Below, in pieces: positions 9,001-17,491 of a stretch of DNA of 64,000 nucleotides; the first letter of the stretch is position 1; every line of letters starts with the position of its first letter. Source of the stretch: Streptomyces sp. NBC_00513 (lineage in GTDB: Bacteria; Actinomycetota; Actinomycetes; Streptomycetales; Streptomycetaceae); contig NZ_CP107847.1 in assembly GCF_041431415.1 (NCBI RefSeq), positions 1-64,000 of the forward strand, read 5' to 3'. Below the pieces are notes generated by a model, which had not been told where the DNA came from, did no database searches, and worked only from the letters and a program-made list of their open reading frames with translations. A program made the translations under genes and the position numbers.

Positions 9001-10115
9001 TGGGCTGCTGCGCGGGCGCCGGCGGCGGCCGTCCTTGCGGCGTCCGCCTTGGAGGCGTCGCCGGCCGCGGCCACGGCCGCGTTGTGGGCCGTGTTCGCGG
9101 CGTCGGCTGCCGCGGCCGCGGCGGAGGCGGTCTGGGCGGCGGCGAGCGCGGCTCTGCGGGCGGCGCGGTTGGCGGCGTTGGCGGAGCCGATGGCTTCCTG
9201 GGCCGCCTGGGCGGCGGCGCGGGCGGCTTCGGCTGCCTGGGCCGCCTTGACCGCGGCCCGCTTGGCGTCGTTCTTCGCCGCTTGCGTCTCCGCGGCGGCC
9301 TTCGTGGCCGCTTCCTTGGCCAGGTTCGATGCCTGTACGGCCTTGTTGGACGCTTCCTCAGCCTGTTTCGTGGCGTCCTCGGCCTGCTTGCCGGCCGCTT
9401 GTGCCTGCGCGGTCAGCTCCGCGATGGTCGCGTGCTCCTGGTCGCGGTTGCGGGCGGTGAACTGACCGACCTCCAGGAACTCGACGATGTCCTCGGGCGT
9501 GCCCTGCAACGCCGCCCGTGCCGCGGCCTGGACGTTCGGGCCGCCGGTGCTGGTCATACGGGCCACTTCGACCCGGTTGTCCGTCTCCTGGGCGGTGTAC
9601 TGGTCCTGTTGCAGGAACGTCTCGCGGTCGGCGTAGCTGCCCTTGAGAGCGGCCTCGCCAGCCTGACGCACGCGAGGTCCGCCGATTTGCACCAGGCGGG
9701 CGATGTCGACCCTGCGGTCGGCATCCTGCGGCTGCTCGAGACCCTTCAGGAGGAAGTCCCGCAACTCGGCAGGCGTCTTATGCAACGCCGCCACCGCCGC
9801 CTCGCGCACGCGCGGCCCACCGGTCATCGCCAGCCGTGCGGTCTCCACACGGTTGTCGGCGTGCTCGATCCCCTCGGCCTCGTCGAGGAACTTGCGGACC
9901 GCATCGTCGCCGCCGAGCAGCGCCTGCTCGGCGGCTTCCTTGAGGCCGCGGCCGCCGGTCTGCCAGTAGCCGACCACGTATGGCCGTGCCTGTTGAGGCG
10001 TCAGCCCCGGCTCCTCGGCGGCGACAGCCGCAGGCGTCGTGCCGAGCAGCCCCGTCAGCAGGCCGGCCGAAAGTATTACGCGCAGTGTGCGGCGACGGGC
10101 CGTGAATGTTCTCAA
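6009..10115 (-). CDS. secreted ALF-repeat/coiled-coil/Hint protein with DddA-like deaminase C-terminus
   Basis: A 1,368-aa polymorphic-toxin-type protein. Residues 1-32 form a signal peptide (RRRTLRVILSAGLLTGLLG, cleavage after AVAA). Two blocks of ALF-type repeats (about 35-235 and 620-820; units such as TGGPRVREAAVAALHKT) flank a very Ala-rich coiled coil; a second coil runs to about 985. Residues about 1071-1214 are a Hint autoprocessing domain (FPAGTRVLTAAG, VGDRI, AGHPYWV, ending VLVHNT). Residues 1215-1368 resemble the SCP1.201/DddA deaminase family: zinc-site HAE at 1287-1289 (HAEVKLAWEMAENG), then C1316 and C1332 (GCLQAVPAIL), then a hydrophobic strand (MCVYF). By family knowledge this would deaminate cytosine in DNA after release by Hint; here it is inference. 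The start appears to be TTG at 10115. A terminator follows at once and no Imm1-like gene adjoins. Confidence 0.8.
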   Translation of the reverse strand: MRTFTARRRTLRVILSAGLLTGLLGTTPAAVAAEEPGLTPQQARPYVVGYWQTGGRGLKEAAEQALLGGDDAVRKFLDEAEGIEHADNRVETARLAMTGGPRVREAAVAALHKTPAELRDFLLKGLEQPQDADRRVDIARLVQIGGPRVRQAGEAALKGSYADRETFLQQDQYTAQETDNRVEVARMTSTGGPNVQAAARAALQGTPEDIVEFLEVGQFTARNRDQEHATIAELTAQAQAAGKQAEDATKQAEEASNKAVQASNLAKEAATKAAAETQAAKNDAKRAAVKAAQAAEAARAAAQAAQEAIGSANAANRAARRAALAAAQTASAAAAAADAANTAHNAAVAAAGDASKADAARTAAAGARAAAQFATQSAVAAQNAGRASAAAALASDAAKGASANALAAAAAAEQANDYADAAGAHSTEARQAAIEARRHANAANAAANRSAGFARRAADAAYGARDAANSAAAHANKAADYADDAAEHAGVAATYSAQAQKNAEAAKNAADTAAAAVTKAKEVASLAREIEAGALETRTQAAIERAMSLKAESEAQVSASASLQVQALSLNDTATSLATEAARPDVDVKATATKGRQLAMQAMKLLGPWHQDAAARALSGTDQDVLDYLRTRWKEANHSDARQRVANLSTQSPHPSVRTAATEALKGTPEQVEAFLNEGRFTAGYTEMRVEVARYTNTGGTHVKEAAQKALTNGSGKALAVFLQAGQYAARMADERVAAAQLTNIGGEEAKAAAKIALAGSPASLHDFIATGQHTAHLKDDLATHHVDQINRLLNEGDVIVAKAQKNRWLAAEAAAKAVQATADAQKAAGQAAESARQAQTAANDATASANKAANSAAAAHNSAATARNAADRANQDASDAENSAAQADDSASYARQSAKQANDSAEQAHKSALAAGKSRDEAETMAKDAWTAVRDLVEKEMAEALRQAEAERKQQQQQKAKPKRICRPFASRESMIPLIPCLQDFENSEISVGEVAPVLRNIIWEVTGLNDIKACIKEPTLFGCTVAAAGVTPWGKIKLVGKLAGKLDDAVEALKNMRVTRRAVQCLTSNAAHSFPAGTRVLTAAGTSVPIEEIRVGDRITATDPTTGETGPRAVTRTIRTPDDRNFTDVTLTDGSSITSTAGHPYWVENRKRWIDARDLRAGDALRTPVGTTVEVNDTHRWTGLQPAYDLTVDDLHSYYVNTGSVDVLVHNTDGVCPAWVLKALDELGPSPRGHATSGFAFRDGERVWQRPIVSGLSPNSQKISDFLEASDDFPEFLEYVGTAHHAEVKLAWEMAENGPKGEKLDFVINKNYVCPKPPEVPQPKLTPMGCLQAVPAILYEDQEMCVYFSGSNDYCEPLKGKRKRKK

Positions 10116-10597
10116 CGCATCCGGTACAGATTTCCGGAAGAGCGAATTCCGATTGATGGCGCACCCCCCTCATCGTTGAATAGGAAGACAGCCCTGGGCA
10201 GGTCTGAACCGCGCGGCGGTCGATTCACATGCGGAAGGAACCCCTGCCCGCAACAGGTCAGGTTGCAGGCGGATTAGCGGTCTCATCCCAGGACGGAAGT
10301 GATGATCGTACAGGCCTCGAACTGCCGCTTTGCACCCATACCCGTGTGCTCGTTTGTGCACTTCAGGTGCCGTTTGGGTCAGTTCGGCCCGTAGATACAC
10401 GCGGTAACCCGAAGCCATTCCTCGCGTAACGATGGCCCGCGGTTGCGGCGGCCCGGATCTCCGACTTGAATAATCAGATCGAGCCTTGAGATCCGAATCA
10501 CAGACGCGCCGGCGAATCGAAGATCACAGGTGTGGTTGAATTTGCTTCAATCCACTGGGGCACCCCTATGTTCCATTCCCATTTCGAAGGGCCTCTT
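10116..10597. other. divergent intergenic region, 480 bp
   Basis: Lies between the start of the large secreted protein and the start of the next secreted protein on the other strand, so it should hold two divergent promoters. I see no gene, no clear inverted repeat and no repeat family. A lower-GC stretch around 10455-10560 is the most likely place for the plus-strand promoter. Confidence 0.4.
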
Positions 10598-11101
10598 ATG
10601 CCGACAGCTCGTACCCGCAAGTTCTTCATGTTCGGCCTGGCGGCAGCCTGTGCCGGAACCCTCGGCACGGCTCCGACCGTCTCGGCCGCCCCGGCGCCTG
10701 CGGTCAGTGCGGCGACTCCTGGCGAGATGCCGTACGCCATCGACAACTTCGCCTACCCGAACGCGGCGAAGATCAAGGCAGAGACGACTCACCTCGTCCT
10801 CAAGCGAGGCAATGGCCGGCTCGTCTACACGGCCTGCACGGGCTCGGAGGACCTGAAGATCGAAAGCACCGAGGGGCAGATGTTCTACTGCTTCGACGTC
10901 AAGGCCAAGCCGGCCTTCGTTCAGTTGGAGCTGCCCTCCGCCTACGGCATCTGGACCAAGACCGACCCGGTCAAGGTCACCATTAAGGCCGACGACAAGA
11001 CCAGCCTTCTCGACGCACCCGCCAACCGCTTCACGGGTTACGGCGAGGCCGGCAGTGCGGGCGGAGCCGTCTCCACTCTCATCGAACTCCGCGTCAACTA
11101 A
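10598..11101 (+). CDS. small secreted protein, 167 aa
   Basis: A Sec-type signal peptide is clear: basic start (MPTARTRKFF), hydrophobic core (MFGLAAACAGTLG) and an AxA-type cleavage region near residue 30-40 (VSAAPAPAVSAA). The mature part is a compact domain of about 120 residues with a cysteine pair (TACTGS and FYCFDV), likely a disulfide, and mostly predicted beta structure. I do not recognise the family. ATG 10598 is chosen because it directly precedes the signal peptide and a GAAGGG site lies upstream; an earlier in-frame start at 10532 would add an unlikely leader. It sits beside other exported proteins. Confidence 0.7.
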   Translation: MPTARTRKFFMFGLAAACAGTLGTAPTVSAAPAPAVSAATPGEMPYAIDNFAYPNAAKIKAETTHLVLKRGNGRLVYTACTGSEDLKIESTEGQMFYCFDVKAKPAFVQLELPSAYGIWTKTDPVKVTIKADDKTSLLDAPANRFTGYGEAGSAGGAVSTLIELRVN

Positions 11102-11408
11102 CCCTTCCGCCTCCAGAAACTCCCGGCGCACCGCACCGCACCGCACCGCATCGCTCGCGCCGGCGTCGCCGGAAGCCCAGGATGGAACCGGCACTTCCTT
11201 CAAGGGCCGCGCTCCCGCCGTCGAGACCGCCATTCCTGCCGCGCATCGCGGTCGTCACCGCCGCTCCGCCTCCGGCGTCGAGGGCATTGCTTCCGAGACC
11301 CACGGCCGGCAGCCCGGCAAATCACCTGCCACTGACACTTCTGCACGCCGCAGCCCCAGCACTCCGGAGCCCACCGCACCCGCAGGGCTCCGCTTTCGAA
11401 GAGGAACC
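11102..11408. other. intergenic region with short CCGCA repeat
   Basis: Just over 300 bp between two secreted-protein genes in the same direction. At 11127-11150 the pentamer CCGCA is repeated four to five times in tandem. An open frame continues through the region but has no start with a ribosome site and shows atypical residue composition, so I treat it as noncoding leader of the next gene. Confidence 0.4.
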
Positions 11409-12929
11409 ATGTCCCATACCCGCTCGCGCCCGACGCGGTTTGCCGCTCTCGCCGTCGCCGGAGTCTCCGCCTCCCTCCTCCTGGCCGGCACCGCAGCCGC
11501 GCTCGTCGGAGGGTCTGTCGCCGCCGGCGAGCACTCCTACACCGCGCGGCTCACCATCGGCCCCGAGGACACCGCAAGATCCTGCACGGCCACCCTGATC
11601 GATCAGAGCTGGGTCGTCACCGCCGCCAGCTGCTTCGCCGCCACACCCGGCGACACCGTTCCCGCGGGCAAGCCCCAACAGAGCGCCACCGTCACCTTCA
11701 ACAGCGGTCAGGTGGCGACGATCACCGACCTCAAACCGCGCGCCGGCCGCGACCTGGTCCTGGGCCGACTGGACAAACCCATCACGGCCATCACCCCGGC
11801 CAACCTCGCCACCACCGCCCCCACCGCGGACAGCGAGGTCTCCTCCGCCGGCTACGGATACACCCAGACCCTGTGGGGACTGGGCGTCAACAAGCCCAAC
11901 AAGGCCGCCTTCAAAGTGACCGCGGTCAACACCGCGACCGTGGACATCGTCGGCAAGAGCGCGAACGACGCCATCTGCAAGGGCGACACCGGAGCCCCGA
12001 TCCTCAACGCCGCCGGCGACGTCGTCGCCGTCGCCAGCCGCTCCTGGCAAGGAGGCTGCATCGGCGAGAGTGAGACCCGCACCAACGCCATCACCGCGCG
12101 AACCGACGATGTCGCCGGATGGATCCAACAGATCCGCCTGGCCACCATCCTTCCCGACGTGACGCAGGTGATGACCACCGCCGACCTCAACAAGGACGGC
12201 CGCTCCGACATCGTCGCGGTCACCGGAAACGGGAACCTCCACGCCGCCTACGGCCTCCCCGACGGCACGTTCGCCTACGGCCGACCCCTGTGGAATCTCG
12301 ACGGCAGCTGGAAGTCCGTGGCCGAGATCATCGGTGGCGATTTCAACGGCGACGGCAACATGGACATCGCGGCCGTTTGGGGTACGGGCACCCTTCAACT
12401 CTACGTGGGCAAGACCGACGGCACCCTGGCCGCCGACAAGAAGATGTGGCCTGGCAACACCAACTGGCAGGACATGCTCCAGCTGGCCCGCTTCAAGGTC
12501 GACAACTCCGGCCGCGACGGACTCCTGGCCATCTGGAACACCGGCGAAATGTACGCCTACAACACCGGCACGAACGGCCTCCTCAACGAGCAGAAGCGCC
12601 AGATGTGGCCCGACAAGTCATGGAAGACCATGAAGCTCCTGACCACGGGCGACCTCAACACCGACACCCGCGACGACATCGTCGCCGTCACCCCCGGCGG
12701 CTCCCTCATGCGCTACGACCAAAACGCCCAAGGCGGCCTCAACAGCGGTGTCAACATCTGGCCCAACAACAGCTGGGCCGTCAACAACGCCAAAATCTTC
12801 GCCGGTGACTACGACGGCGACAAGAAGGTCGACCTCCTCAGCCACTGGACCACCGAACTCCGCTTCTACAAGGGCGACGGCACCGGCCTCTTCACAACCG
12901 GCATCAAGATCTGGCCGATGAACCCCTAA
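11409..12929 (+). CDS. secreted trypsin-fold protein with altered catalytic residues plus FG-GAP-like repeats
   Basis: A 506-aa exported protein: signal peptide (residues 1-34, FAALAVAGVSASLLLAGTAA), then an S1-like domain (about 35-245) and a C-terminal beta-propeller-type region with repeated calcium-binding-like motifs (DLNKDGRSD, DFNGDGNMD, DYDGDKKVD) typical of FG-GAP/VCBS repeats. In the S1 domain the usual TAAHC reads TAASC (Ser74 in place of His), the usual GDSGGP reads GDTGAP (Thr194 in place of Ser), while an Asp115 (GRDLVLG) fits the third triad position. It is therefore probably not a classical serine protease; similar substitutions are known in Streptomyces members of this group. 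Start ATG 11409 follows GAAGAGGAA. Confidence 0.82.
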   Translation: MSHTRSRPTRFAALAVAGVSASLLLAGTAAALVGGSVAAGEHSYTARLTIGPEDTARSCTATLIDQSWVVTAASCFAATPGDTVPAGKPQQSATVTFNSGQVATITDLKPRAGRDLVLGRLDKPITAITPANLATTAPTADSEVSSAGYGYTQTLWGLGVNKPNKAAFKVTAVNTATVDIVGKSANDAICKGDTGAPILNAAGDVVAVASRSWQGGCIGESETRTNAITARTDDVAGWIQQIRLATILPDVTQVMTTADLNKDGRSDIVAVTGNGNLHAAYGLPDGTFAYGRPLWNLDGSWKSVAEIIGGDFNGDGNMDIAAVWGTGTLQLYVGKTDGTLAADKKMWPGNTNWQDMLQLARFKVDNSGRDGLLAIWNTGEMYAYNTGTNGLLNEQKRQMWPDKSWKTMKLLTTGDLNTDTRDDIVAVTPGGSLMRYDQNAQGGLNSGVNIWPNNSWAVNNAKIFAGDYDGDKKVDLLSHWTTELRFYKGDGTGLFTTGIKIWPMNP

Positions 12930-13270
12930 CCACCCCGAGACTGCCAACCCTGGCCGCCCAGCCGCTGCCAGAACCCCACCACATCGGCTGGGCCCCGGCC
13001 TGCCACACTCCGGAGCCCAGCCGCCACACCCATGCAGCCGCTCGACCGGCATCACACAAACCTTTGGCGTACGGGGCGATCAAAGCCGACAACCGCTCGC
13101 AGGGGCACGAGCGACCGTGGGCGGGAGTCGGGGGCGCGCGCGTTCACGCCTCTCTGTGTCTGGATCCGGCGAGGTGCAGTGTCGTTTCGTCGGTGAACCT
13201 GTCGCCTCGGCCGGGTGAACCGGGCTCCCGGGGTGTTCCTGATGCCGCCTCGGCCGGTACAACCAGCCTC
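12930..13270. other. intergenic region, 340 bp
   Basis: Region between the trypsin-fold gene and the secreted nuclease, both plus strand. Open frames cross it but lack starts and typical composition. I see no hairpin strong enough to call a terminator and no repeats. Confidence 0.35.
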
Positions 13271-13951
13271 ATGATGATCATGAAGTGGGCCGCGACCGCA
13301 GCCGCCGCGGCGCTCGCCCTGTCCCTCCCCGCCACCACCGCCCACGCCGCCGAACAGCGGCCGACCGCCGCTCCGCAGATCGTGCCGATCGGCGTCGCGG
13401 TGTCCGCGCTCCAGCTCGCAATCGAGGATCGGACCGGATACCAGCGCACCTCCTTCAAGCACTGGAACGCGGGCGCGAACCCGTCGGACGGCTGCAACAC
13501 CAGGTTGGAGGTGCTAATCGCGGAGGCAGTCGAGGCCCCCGAGATCGGCCCCGGTTGCACGCTGACGGGTGGGGTGTGGTGGTCGTACTACGACGAACGG
13601 CCCGTGACCCCGGCCGGGGCGCTGGACATCGACCACATGGTCCCGTTGGCCGAGGCCTGGGACAGCGGAGCCTCCGCGTGGACGGCGGCGCGCCGGGAGG
13701 CGTATGCGAACGACCTCGGTCAGGAGACGTCGCTGGTGGCGGTGACGGCCCGTTCGAACCGTCAGAAGTCCGACCAGGATCCGGCGGAGTGGCTGCCGCC
13801 GTCCGCGGACGCGCTGTGCCGCTACGGCGCGGAGTGGACCGCGACCAAGCTCCGCTGGGGCCTGGCCGTCGACGAACTGGAGCGCGACCGGCTGCTCGAC
13901 ATCGCGGCCGGATGCGGCGGCACCGAGGTGGAGGTCACCCCCGCCCCGTGA
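13271..13951 (+). CDS. secreted HNH nuclease (DUF1524/GmrSD C-terminal-like)
   Basis: A 226-aa exported nuclease. Residues 1-26 are a signal peptide (KWAATAAAAALALSLPATTAHAA). The catalytic region is recognisable by DIDHMVPLAEAWDSGA followed about 35 residues later by LVAVTARSNRQKSDQDP and EWLPP, the HNH arrangement of the DUF1524/GmrSD C-terminal family; the His of IDHMVPL would bind metal. Several cysteines outside the core fit an extracellular protein. The product would cut DNA outside the cell, for nutrient uptake or competition. Three ATGs cluster at the start (13271, 13274, 13280) and I cannot choose between them. Confidence 0.85.
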   Translation: MMIMKWAATAAAAALALSLPATTAHAAEQRPTAAPQIVPIGVAVSALQLAIEDRTGYQRTSFKHWNAGANPSDGCNTRLEVLIAEAVEAPEIGPGCTLTGGVWWSYYDERPVTPAGALDIDHMVPLAEAWDSGASAWTAARREAYANDLGQETSLVAVTARSNRQKSDQDPAEWLPPSADALCRYGAEWTATKLRWGLAVDELERDRLLDIAAGCGGTEVEVTPAP

Positions 13952-14097
13952 GCAGACCGGCAGGGTTGAGGGCCGTCGCCCCGCACGGGCGGCGGCCCTG
14001 CGTCGTCTGCCCGTGCACGGGATCCGGCGCACGAGGTACTGCCGCGGGGAACCGGACCCGGCCCGCCGGGTACGCACGAAGTGATCTGCCCTGCCGG

Positions 14098-14721
14098 TCA
14101 GCCGTGGGCGTGCCAGCCTCCGAAGCGGGCCAGCAGGCCGCGGGTGGCGTCCATCGACAGGCCGAGATCAGCGGCCACCGTCTGCGGGTCCTGGTCGCGG
14201 GCGTCGTGGGCCGGCCAGTGCGCGGTGCGCTGTGCGATGAGTTCCAGGGTGCGGGCGGCTTTGAGGGCGGCGGTCGGTGAGTCCTGGGCGAGTTTCTCGA
14301 TCTCGGCGGTCACGGTCTGGAAGAGGGCTTCCAACTCGGCGGGGAGGGGAATCGTGGTGCCCGCGACGGCGCGGATGTGGGCGTCCCAGTCCTCCTCGCA
14401 CCGCTCCGCGGTGCGCAGTCCGCTCTCGTGGAACGGGAGGTCGCCCACTGTCGTCCAGTCGACAGTGTGCCGGGTTCCGGTCCAGCCGCAGGAACACTCC
14501 GCCCGCAGCAGGTGTGCCTTCGGGCGCGGAAGGTAGGTGCCGGCGCCGTCGTAGACGCTCCAGTGACGCACCTCCCAGCCCGAGCTGCCCGACGCCGAAT
14601 CAAAGTAGACCGGCTTCGGGACCGACCCGTCATCCAGGAGCACACCCACCCGACCCTCGTGCGACCGGCCGTACTCATCCGACGTCCACGTCTCGTCCGT
14701 CTCCACAGACACCTCCAACAC
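14098..14721 (-). CDS. hypothetical protein with CxC-containing middle, 207 aa
   Basis: Not recognised. The N-terminal half carries a short cysteine motif within AECSCGWTG, seen in proteins that bind zinc or sit near nucleic acid; the C-terminal half is helical (FQTVTAEIEKLAQDSPTAALKAARTLE) and ends with GLSMDATRGLLARFG, which could be a small helix-turn-helix. There is no signal peptide. Codon use is typical. It is convergent with the secreted nuclease, with a 146-bp gap. Confidence 0.6.
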   Translation of the reverse strand: MLEVSVETDETWTSDEYGRSHEGRVGVLLDDGSVPKPVYFDSASGSSGWEVRHWSVYDGAGTYLPRPKAHLLRAECSCGWTGTRHTVDWTTVGDLPFHESGLRTAERCEEDWDAHIRAVAGTTIPLPAELEALFQTVTAEIEKLAQDSPTAALKAARTLELIAQRTAHWPAHDARDQDPQTVAADLGLSMDATRGLLARFGGWHAHG

Positions 14722-15088
14722 CGTTCAGGGCTGCGGTTCCGCGACCCCGGGACGACAATCTCGCATCCGAGGGTGCACCCGGGACCGGAATCGGCGAGTT
14801 CACTCCGGACCACGATGACGCCCCGGCGAGAAGCGGAGCGGTACACCGCCGCCGCCGGCTCTGCACCGGGCCGGCGGCCGATCAGCGGTGACGTCCAGGG
14901 ACGTGTCGCCCGGCGTGCCACGCAACCGGGCCCTCGGCATCGGCCGCACCGGGAGCGTGGAACGACCTGCCGCTCTTGGCGACCGACCCGGGACATGGGT
15001 GTGTGCCGGGCGGCTGTCGGGCTGCCCGGCACACGCTCACTGCGGTTTCGACTGCCGACCGTTCACGGGCGGCCGGCCGTAGTCGCGG

Positions 15089-15550
15089 TTAGCGGCGGCG
15101 GCCCCAGGACTCGGTGTCGACGGTGCGGTTACGGTCGTCGCGCAGGGTGGCGGTGTCGGCGCGGTTGTCCCAGACGTGGTCGCGCTTGCCCTGGAACAGG
15201 TCGGTGCGGGTGTCGCGGCCGGATCCGGTGTGGATCCGGATGGTGGCGCGGCCGCCGATGCGGGTGTCGTTGAAGCGGTACCGGTTGCCGTCGGAGTCCC
15301 GCAGCGTCCAGCCGCGCAGGTTGACCGGCTGGCGGGTGGTGTTGCGGATCTCGACCCACTCGCCGTTCAGGGAACGATTGGAGCGGTCGTCACGCCCGGG
15401 AGCGTCGGCCTGGACCCGGGAGATCTCCACCCGCGGGTGCCGGTCATGACCCCGGTCCGCCGCGGTGGCGGGGAGTGCGGCGGCGGAGACGATGGCGCCG
15501 GCGGCGAGGACGGTCGCGGCGACACGACGGGCGGTCGACGAAGCAGACAT
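15089..15550 (-). CDS. secreted lamin-tail-domain protein, 153 aa
   Basis: A signal peptide (residues 1-31, VAATVLAAGAIVSAAALPATAA) precedes one lamin-tail domain: EWVEIRNTT, VNLRGWTLRD, GNRYRF, GGRATIRIHTGSG and WDNRADTATLRD match the strand pattern of LTD proteins secreted by many Streptomyces. LTD modules are beta-sandwich folds thought to act in binding outside the cell. ATG 15550 is used since GAGGGG precedes it at good spacing; ATG 15565 is possible. Confidence 0.85.
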   Translation of the reverse strand: MSASSTARRVAATVLAAGAIVSAAALPATAADRGHDRHPRVEISRVQADAPGRDDRSNRSLNGEWVEIRNTTRQPVNLRGWTLRDSDGNRYRFNDTRIGGRATIRIHTGSGRDTRTDLFQGKRDHVWDNRADTATLRDDRNRTVDTESWGRRR

Positions 15551-16352
15551 CTGGTGGCCCCTCAAGAACTGTGCTGCACCCGCCGATACGAGTCACGTAG
15601 CGGTGCGGGTGCCCGGCCCGTTGGTGGGCCGAGGACCCAAACTCTCGACCCGACACGGGGCCGGCCACAGCCCCCGACGAGGCCGGTTACCGACCCCGGA
15701 CATTCCCGTCACACACACCTGCGCACTACACGCAGCCCGCATGAGCGTGGCCCTGACATTCACTGACCGCTACACCCACCCGGGCCGCGCACGACACAGT
15801 CGATCAATCCGCCCGGAGCGCACCACCAGGCGCACTGACCCGTCCGTCACCCAACCGGAGCAGCAAATTCCGTAACAGTCGTTCCGCACGATTCTTCGCA
15901 CGGACGCACGGAAACCGCAGCTCAGAACGAATCTGCCCGACCGTCCCGGCGACCACCGACTCGGCGCTCAGCCGGCCCGATACACGCGGGGATGCGCGGC
16001 TCGACCAGTGAGCGATCTCCGAAGCCGACAGGCCCTGCGCCACGACCGGGACGGCACTGAACGTCATCACGCCCGCGGTGACGGCCCATAGCCAAAACGT
16101 CGGCCGGTGGCCGGCCCCGGCGCCGAAACCGGGAACGAGAACGGCCGAGCGTCGAGCAGCGCAAGCGCCTGGCCGACCTCGACATCGACTGGGCGCGCCA
16201 ATGGGAAATATCAGTCCCTAAAGTCCCTGACAAAAACGGATGATTGATGACCAATCACCCTGATATTCGGCAGTCAGGGGGAGAGCGTCACCGCTGGTGT
16301 CCGGCGCCCACGCGAGGACCGGGCGCGGCCCTCGGCGAGCACCGGCCCTGGA
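15551..16352. other. 800 bp without a confident gene; possible remnant on minus strand
   Basis: The minus strand around 15810-16080 reads as plausible protein (QGLSASEIAHWSSRA, then VRAKNRAERLLRNLLL), but the frame has no good start and runs into low-quality sequence, so it may be the remains of a gene. The part next to 15550 is likely the promoter region of the lamin-tail gene. No repeats or strong hairpins seen. Confidence 0.35.
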
Positions 16353-16628
16353 TCAGAGGGTGTCACCGCCCCAGATCCACGGCCCGAACGGATCATCCTC
16401 ACGGGGGCCGTAATCCGCCCTGCCACCCGGCCCGTACATCCCCAGTGGCGCGATCAACAGAGCACCCGTGAAGAGCTCTTCGGGCATCCGGTCCGTGACG
16501 TCGAACAACTGACCGTCGAGGGGCCCACCGAGCAGTTCCCGGTAGGTGCGTTGCGGGCGTGGGCCGGGGTTCGGGTCGTCGTGGTCCGTGCCGTACACCC
16601 GGCGCCCCACAGCATCGTCGTGGTCCAT
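16353..16628 (-). CDS. hypothetical protein, 91 aa
   Basis: A small soluble protein with a conserved-looking core (TYRELLGGPLDGQLFDVTDR) and a C-terminus rich in Gly, Asp and Trp (DDPFGPWIWGGDTL). I do not know its role. ATG 16628 is preferred to the much longer frame from 16877, whose first 83 residues have the Arg/Ala-rich look of non-coding frames. Confidence 0.6.
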   Translation of the reverse strand: MDHDDAVGRRVYGTDHDDPNPGPRPQRTYRELLGGPLDGQLFDVTDRMPEELFTGALLIAPLGMYGPGGRADYGPREDDPFGPWIWGGDTL

Positions 16629-17117
16629 GGCCCCCACCCTCCCCTGGCCGACGCGCCCTGTGGGGCGACACACCATGTCCGGCAAAGCCGATGCGGCTCG
16701 CGCCCGGCGACCAGGGAAGGACGTCACGGCGCCCAATAGGCTCGCCGCACCCGCGCCGACATGGGTGCGCCGGGCAGGGCCGTGCATGGACAGGCTCACC
16801 CCCTCGAAGATGCGGTACACCGGCCCGAACACAGCCCCGGCAGCCCTCACGGACCGCCGGGGCCTTCCGCCGCCCACCCGTGCGCCGCACCGGCTCGCTA
16901 CGCGGCGTCGATCGCCAGCCGGCGCCGGACAGCACGGACCGGCGGGCCGGAGTCGGAGGGCTTAGACACGGGCCGGCGGGCGACCCTCAGACCCGGCTGC
17001 GGCCACTCGTACAGCCTGGACACGACCGACGTCGAGCCGTCCAGATAGTCCAGATACTCAACGACTCCGAAGAGTCCGACGCGGACTGGGAACCCGACTT
17101 CGAGACGTACTGAAGGC

Positions 17118-17282
17118 TCAGGCGGACGTTTCTCCGCTGCCCCACCCGTCGAGGAACTCGGACAATGCGCAGCGCTGCTGTGCCTCGCGGGCGCTCTGCT
17201 GCGCGAGGACGTCGCGGTCGATGTACGGGGCGACGGCGGCGAGGACCAGGCGCCGGAGCTCGTCCGGCCCCAACGCCTCCAC
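17118..17282 (-). CDS. small hypothetical protein, 54 aa, GTG start
   Basis: A short minus-strand frame whose residues look genuinely coding (LGPDELRRLVLAAVAPYIDRD, QQSAREAQQRCALSEFLDGW): balanced acidic/basic helices, normal codon use. A stop lies just upstream in frame, so GTG 17282 is the only reasonable start, although the GGGAG site is close to it. Function unknown. Confidence 0.35.
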   Translation of the reverse strand: MEALGPDELRRLVLAAVAPYIDRDVLAQQSAREAQQRCALSEFLDGWGSGETSA

Positions 17283-17491
17283 CTCCCACCAGATAACTCA
17301 GGGTGTCCCATGACGGGGTGGCTGCGGGCCGCCTCCGCGAATTCCATGCCGCACTTCGGCCAGCACCTTGGCCAGCCGGCCGCAACGGGTCCGCGCCCCG
17401 GCCTATGTCCCTTCTTGGCTGGCAGCTCTCTTGCGTCTGAGCGGTGGCCTGCCCGACCGTTTGGGAATCTGTTGTGCAGCTCGGGGGGAGT

